Positions 62,135-64,000 of a DNA stretch of 64,000 nucleotides are shown in pieces. Under the pieces are notes generated by a model. That model worked only from the letters and a program-made list of their open reading frames with translations, searched no databases and had not been told where the DNA came from. The stretch comes from Desulfuromonas soudanensis. Its GTDB lineage: Bacteria > Desulfobacterota > Desulfuromonadia > Desulfuromonadales > WTL. The stretch is from assembly GCF_001278055.1 (NCBI RefSeq), contig NZ_CP010802.1, positions 186,001-250,000 of the forward strand, read 5' to 3'. Numbering within the stretch: the stretch's first letter is position 1; the number at the start of each line of letters is the position of its first letter. Both the position numbers and the translations under genes were made by a program.

Positions 62135-62983
62135 ATGGACGATGCCAAACTCTACGAAGAAATCCTGCGACTGAAGAGGGAGGGCGTCTCCGCCGTGCTG
62201 GCTCTGGTGGTGGAGAGCAGCGGTTCGGCTCCCCGCAAGGCCGGAGCCAAGATGCTCCTGCAGGGGGATGGGCGCGTCTTCGGCAGCGTCGGCGGCGGTC
62301 TCCTCGAAACGCAGGCGCTGGAGGCGGCGCAAGAGGTCATGGCCACGGGGGAGTCCCGCCTCTTTTCCTTTTCCCTGTCCGAGGAAAACGGCATGGTCTG
62401 CGGCGGCCGGGTGGTCCTTTATCTCGAAGCCCTGCGCCCCCCTCCCCGGTTGATCGTTGTCGGCGCCGGACATGTCGGCCAGGCGCTGGCTGCTGCCTCC
62501 CGACCTGCGGGATTTGCCGTAACCCTGGTCGATCCCGTCGTCGGCGGCAGCCCCCCCCGGGTGGCGGGGTTTGCCGCCGCCGATCTCACCTGCCCGGCGG
62601 CGGAAGTCTTTCGGGAACTGCCCGTCGACGACAGCAGCTATATCGTCGTCGCCGCCCCGAGCCATCGGGACGATTTTGCCGCAGTGAGCGGCGCTCTCGA
62701 AACCTCGGCCACCTACATCGGCATGCTCGGCAGCCGCCGAAAACGGGAGGCGTTGCGCCTCCATCTCCAGGAGTCGGGATTTTCGGAGCAGGCCATCGCG
62801 CGGGTCGTGACCCCGGCTGGCCTGGCGATCGGCGCCCAGACCCCCGGGGAGATCGCCGTCAGTATTCTCGCCCAACTCATCGAGATCAGGAGGATCCATG
62901 GCGCAGCCGGTCGCGGCACTTATTCCGGCGGCGGGGCGCTCGCGCCGGATGGGGCGCTGCAAGGCGCTCCTCCCCTTCGGTGA
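62135..62983 (+). CDS. XdhC-family molybdenum cofactor insertion/sulfuration factor
   Basis: 282 residues. The N-terminal XdhC segment (SSGSAPRKAGAKMLLQGDGRVFGSVGGG is read in two parts: SGSAPRKAGAKML and GSVGGGLLE) and a C-terminal Rossmann domain with IVVGAGHVGQALA and YIGMLGSRRKREALRLHL are clear. XdhC proteins bind and help sulfurate the molybdenum cofactor of hydroxylases such as the preceding IorAB-like enzyme. Its last 86 bases overlap the next gene in another frame, giving an unusual low-complexity tail. Confidence 0.92.
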   Translation: MDDAKLYEEILRLKREGVSAVLALVVESSGSAPRKAGAKMLLQGDGRVFGSVGGGLLETQALEAAQEVMATGESRLFSFSLSEENGMVCGGRVVLYLEALRPPPRLIVVGAGHVGQALAAASRPAGFAVTLVDPVVGGSPPRVAGFAAADLTCPAAEVFRELPVDDSSYIVVAAPSHRDDFAAVSGALETSATYIGMLGSRRKREALRLHLQESGFSEQAIARVVTPAGLAIGAQTPGEIAVSILAQLIEIRRIHGAAGRGTYSGGGALAPDGALQGAPPLR

Positions 62984-63509
62984 CCGATGCGCCATCGAGC
63001 GGGTCGTCGCCACCCTTCAGGCCGCTGGCATCGAGGAAATTCTCGTCGTTCTCGGACCGACGGGGGGAGAAACGGCCCGGGTCCTTGCCCCGACCGCGGT
63101 GAGGATTGTCTGGAATACGAATCCCGACAGCGACATGGCCTCTTCGGTGCGACTCGGCCTGGAGCACCTGAGCCCCGGCGCCGGCGGGGTGATGGTCTTT
63201 CTCGCCGATCACCCACTGGTCGGTGTCGCCACCGTGAAAGCCCTCCTTGGGGCCCATTCCCTTTCGCCGGAAACGATTCACATCCCCTGCCTGGGCGGTA
63301 AAAAAGGACATCCCGTTCTTTTCCCCCGCGCTGTCCTCTCCGAAATCCGCACCCTGTCCACCCTGCGTGACGTCTGCCGAAAGGACCCCGCGCGGGTCGA
63401 TCTTCTCCCCGTCGACGACCCTGCTATTCTCCATGATCTCGATACCCCGGAGGCTTACCTCCGGGCCCTCGCCTGGTGGCAGGCTGCGGACGGCGGCGCT
63501 CCCCCCTGA
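62898..63509 (+). CDS. mocA: Molybdenum cofactor cytidylyltransferase-like NTP transferase (MocA/MobA-like)
   Basis: 203 residues. The nucleotide-binding motif AALIPAAGRSRRMGRCKALLPF lies at the N-terminus (residues about 6-27), followed by VFLADHPLVG (metal-binding Asp) and the C-terminal KKGHPVLFPRAVLSE, as in MocA. It would make the cytosine dinucleotide form of the cofactor used by this hydroxylase family. An AGGAGG ribosome site before ATG 62898 lies inside xdhC, so the 86-base overlap is probably real. Confidence 0.88.
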   Translation: MAQPVAALIPAAGRSRRMGRCKALLPFGDRCAIERVVATLQAAGIEEILVVLGPTGGETARVLAPTAVRIVWNTNPDSDMASSVRLGLEHLSPGAGGVMVFLADHPLVGVATVKALLGAHSLSPETIHIPCLGGKKGHPVLFPRAVLSEIRTLSTLRDVCRKDPARVDLLPVDDPAILHDLDTPEAYLRALAWWQAADGGAPP

Positions 63510-63519
63510 AAAACCGGGT

Positions 63520-64000
63520 TCAGGGGAGGGCGTAGTGAAGGAGGATGACCCCTTTGCCCGGTTCGGCTTCCGGGAAGTCGGGGCCCGGCTCCAGGGAGCC
63601 GAGGATTCGGGCTTCGGGGAGGATTTCCGAGAAAAGGAGGGTGAGAAAATCCGCAGGGAGATGGGGTCCGTTGAGGCAGGCGAGAACTTGACCTCCGGGA
63701 GCCAGAAGTTCGGGGAGACGCCGGATCAGTTTCGGCCAGTGGCGTTCGGCGGTGAAGCTCTCTCCCTGGCTGGCTGGCGGGTCGCAGATCACCAGATCGA
63801 AGGGACCGAGTTTTCGCAGCTTGCCGAAGCTGCGGAAGAGCTCGAGGGGAAGAAAATGGGCACGTCGCGGGTCGAAACCGTTGATGCGGTGGTTGAGTTT
63901 GCCGAGTTCCAGCGCCCCCCGGTTCATGTCGAGATTGACCACATGGGCGGCGCCTCCGGCCAGGGCCGCCAGAGAAAAACCGCAGCTGTAGGCGAAGAGG
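63520..64000 (-). CDS. RlmI-like class I SAM methyltransferase, C-terminal part (cut by window end)
   Basis: The last 160 codons are in the window; the frame is open to base 64000. A SAM-binding motif (LFAYSCGFSLAALAGGAAHVVNLD), a catalytic-loop motif ICDPPASQGESF and the final strands are visible, as in the RlmI/RlmK group of 23S rRNA cytosine methyltransferases. The N-terminal PUA and RNA-binding part lies outside. The gene converges on mocA with a 10-base gap. Confidence 0.78.
   Translation of the reverse strand, partial: LFAYSCGFSLAALAGGAAHVVNLDMNRGALELGKLNHRINGFDPRRAHFLPLELFRSFGKLRKLGPFDLVICDPPASQGESFTAERHWPKLIRRLPELLAPGGQVLACLNGPHLPADFLTLLFSEILPEARILGSLEPGPDFPEAEPGKGVILLHYALP

Overview
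The window is one continuous stretch of a GC-rich bacterial chromosome, densely coded, with no mobile element, CRISPR array, rRNA or tRNA that I could find. The gene set (nine-heme CbcL-type cytochrome, NapC/NirT-type inner-membrane multiheme cytochrome, NrfD/ferredoxin/tetraheme complex, a separate F0 operon, an hrcA-grpE-dnaK-dnaJ operon behind CIRCE, Mrp-type antiporter) points to a member of the Desulfuromonadales (Desulfuromonas/Geobacter relatives), probably an anaerobe able to respire extracellular acceptors. That assignment is inference from gene content.

Layout: 1-7082 is an Mrp/MBH-type cation/proton antiporter operon in the unfused arrangement (F, G, MbhD-like, MbhE-like, B, C), followed by three large antiporter-like subunits and two unrecognised small membrane proteins. 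7198-16152 holds hemW, the CIRCE-controlled heat-shock operon, an LpoA/Leu-binding-type periplasmic protein and a lipoprotein. 16220-24962 holds panE and then carD-ispD-ispF-glnS-cysS and uvrB. 25304-31339 is a small catabolic group (acyl-CoA dehydrogenase, FAD disulfide oxidoreductase, beta-hydroxyacid dehydrogenase, UbiD decarboxylase).

31432-35039 (minus strand) is a quorum-sensing locus: luxR, a well-formed lux box, then luxI translationally coupled to a degenerate receiver protein and followed by a PAS-GGDEF-EAL protein whose GGDEF motif is decayed but whose EAL motifs are intact. This wiring predicts that acyl-homoserine-lactone signalling lowers cyclic di-GMP. 35266-40816 carries membrane and lipid genes (DUF5698/DUF2179 protein, N-formylglutamate amidohydrolase family, MscS-type channel, YtxH, FabH).

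41105-50081 is a quinol-oxidation / extracellular electron transfer region: an ImcH-like NapC/NirT cytochrome, an NrfD-ferredoxin-tetraheme cytochrome operon, a CbcL homologue with nine CxxCH motifs, and several small membrane proteins. 50369-52022 is the F0 part of ATP synthase (atpE, atpB, an AtpI-like protein, atpZ) without F1; its c subunit carries the Gln / Glu-Ser residues linked to sodium binding in some c rings. 52092-59311 are housekeeping genes (TrmJ-like, Tag, S1-domain protein, DUF502, YwbE, ABC-F, GreA-like, RsgA). The ABC-F gene has an intrinsic terminator inside its short leader. 59476-63509 is a molybdenum hydroxylase group (IorA-like, IorB-like, XdhC, MocA-like). The window ends inside an RlmI-like methyltransferase gene.

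The most interesting signals are the LuxR/LuxI to c-di-GMP operon with its lux box, the grouping of two different quinol-to-periplasm cytochrome routes, the unfused three-antiporter Mrp operon, the ABC-F leader terminator, and a short transcript-like unit at about 55590-55777 encoding a 17-residue peptide.
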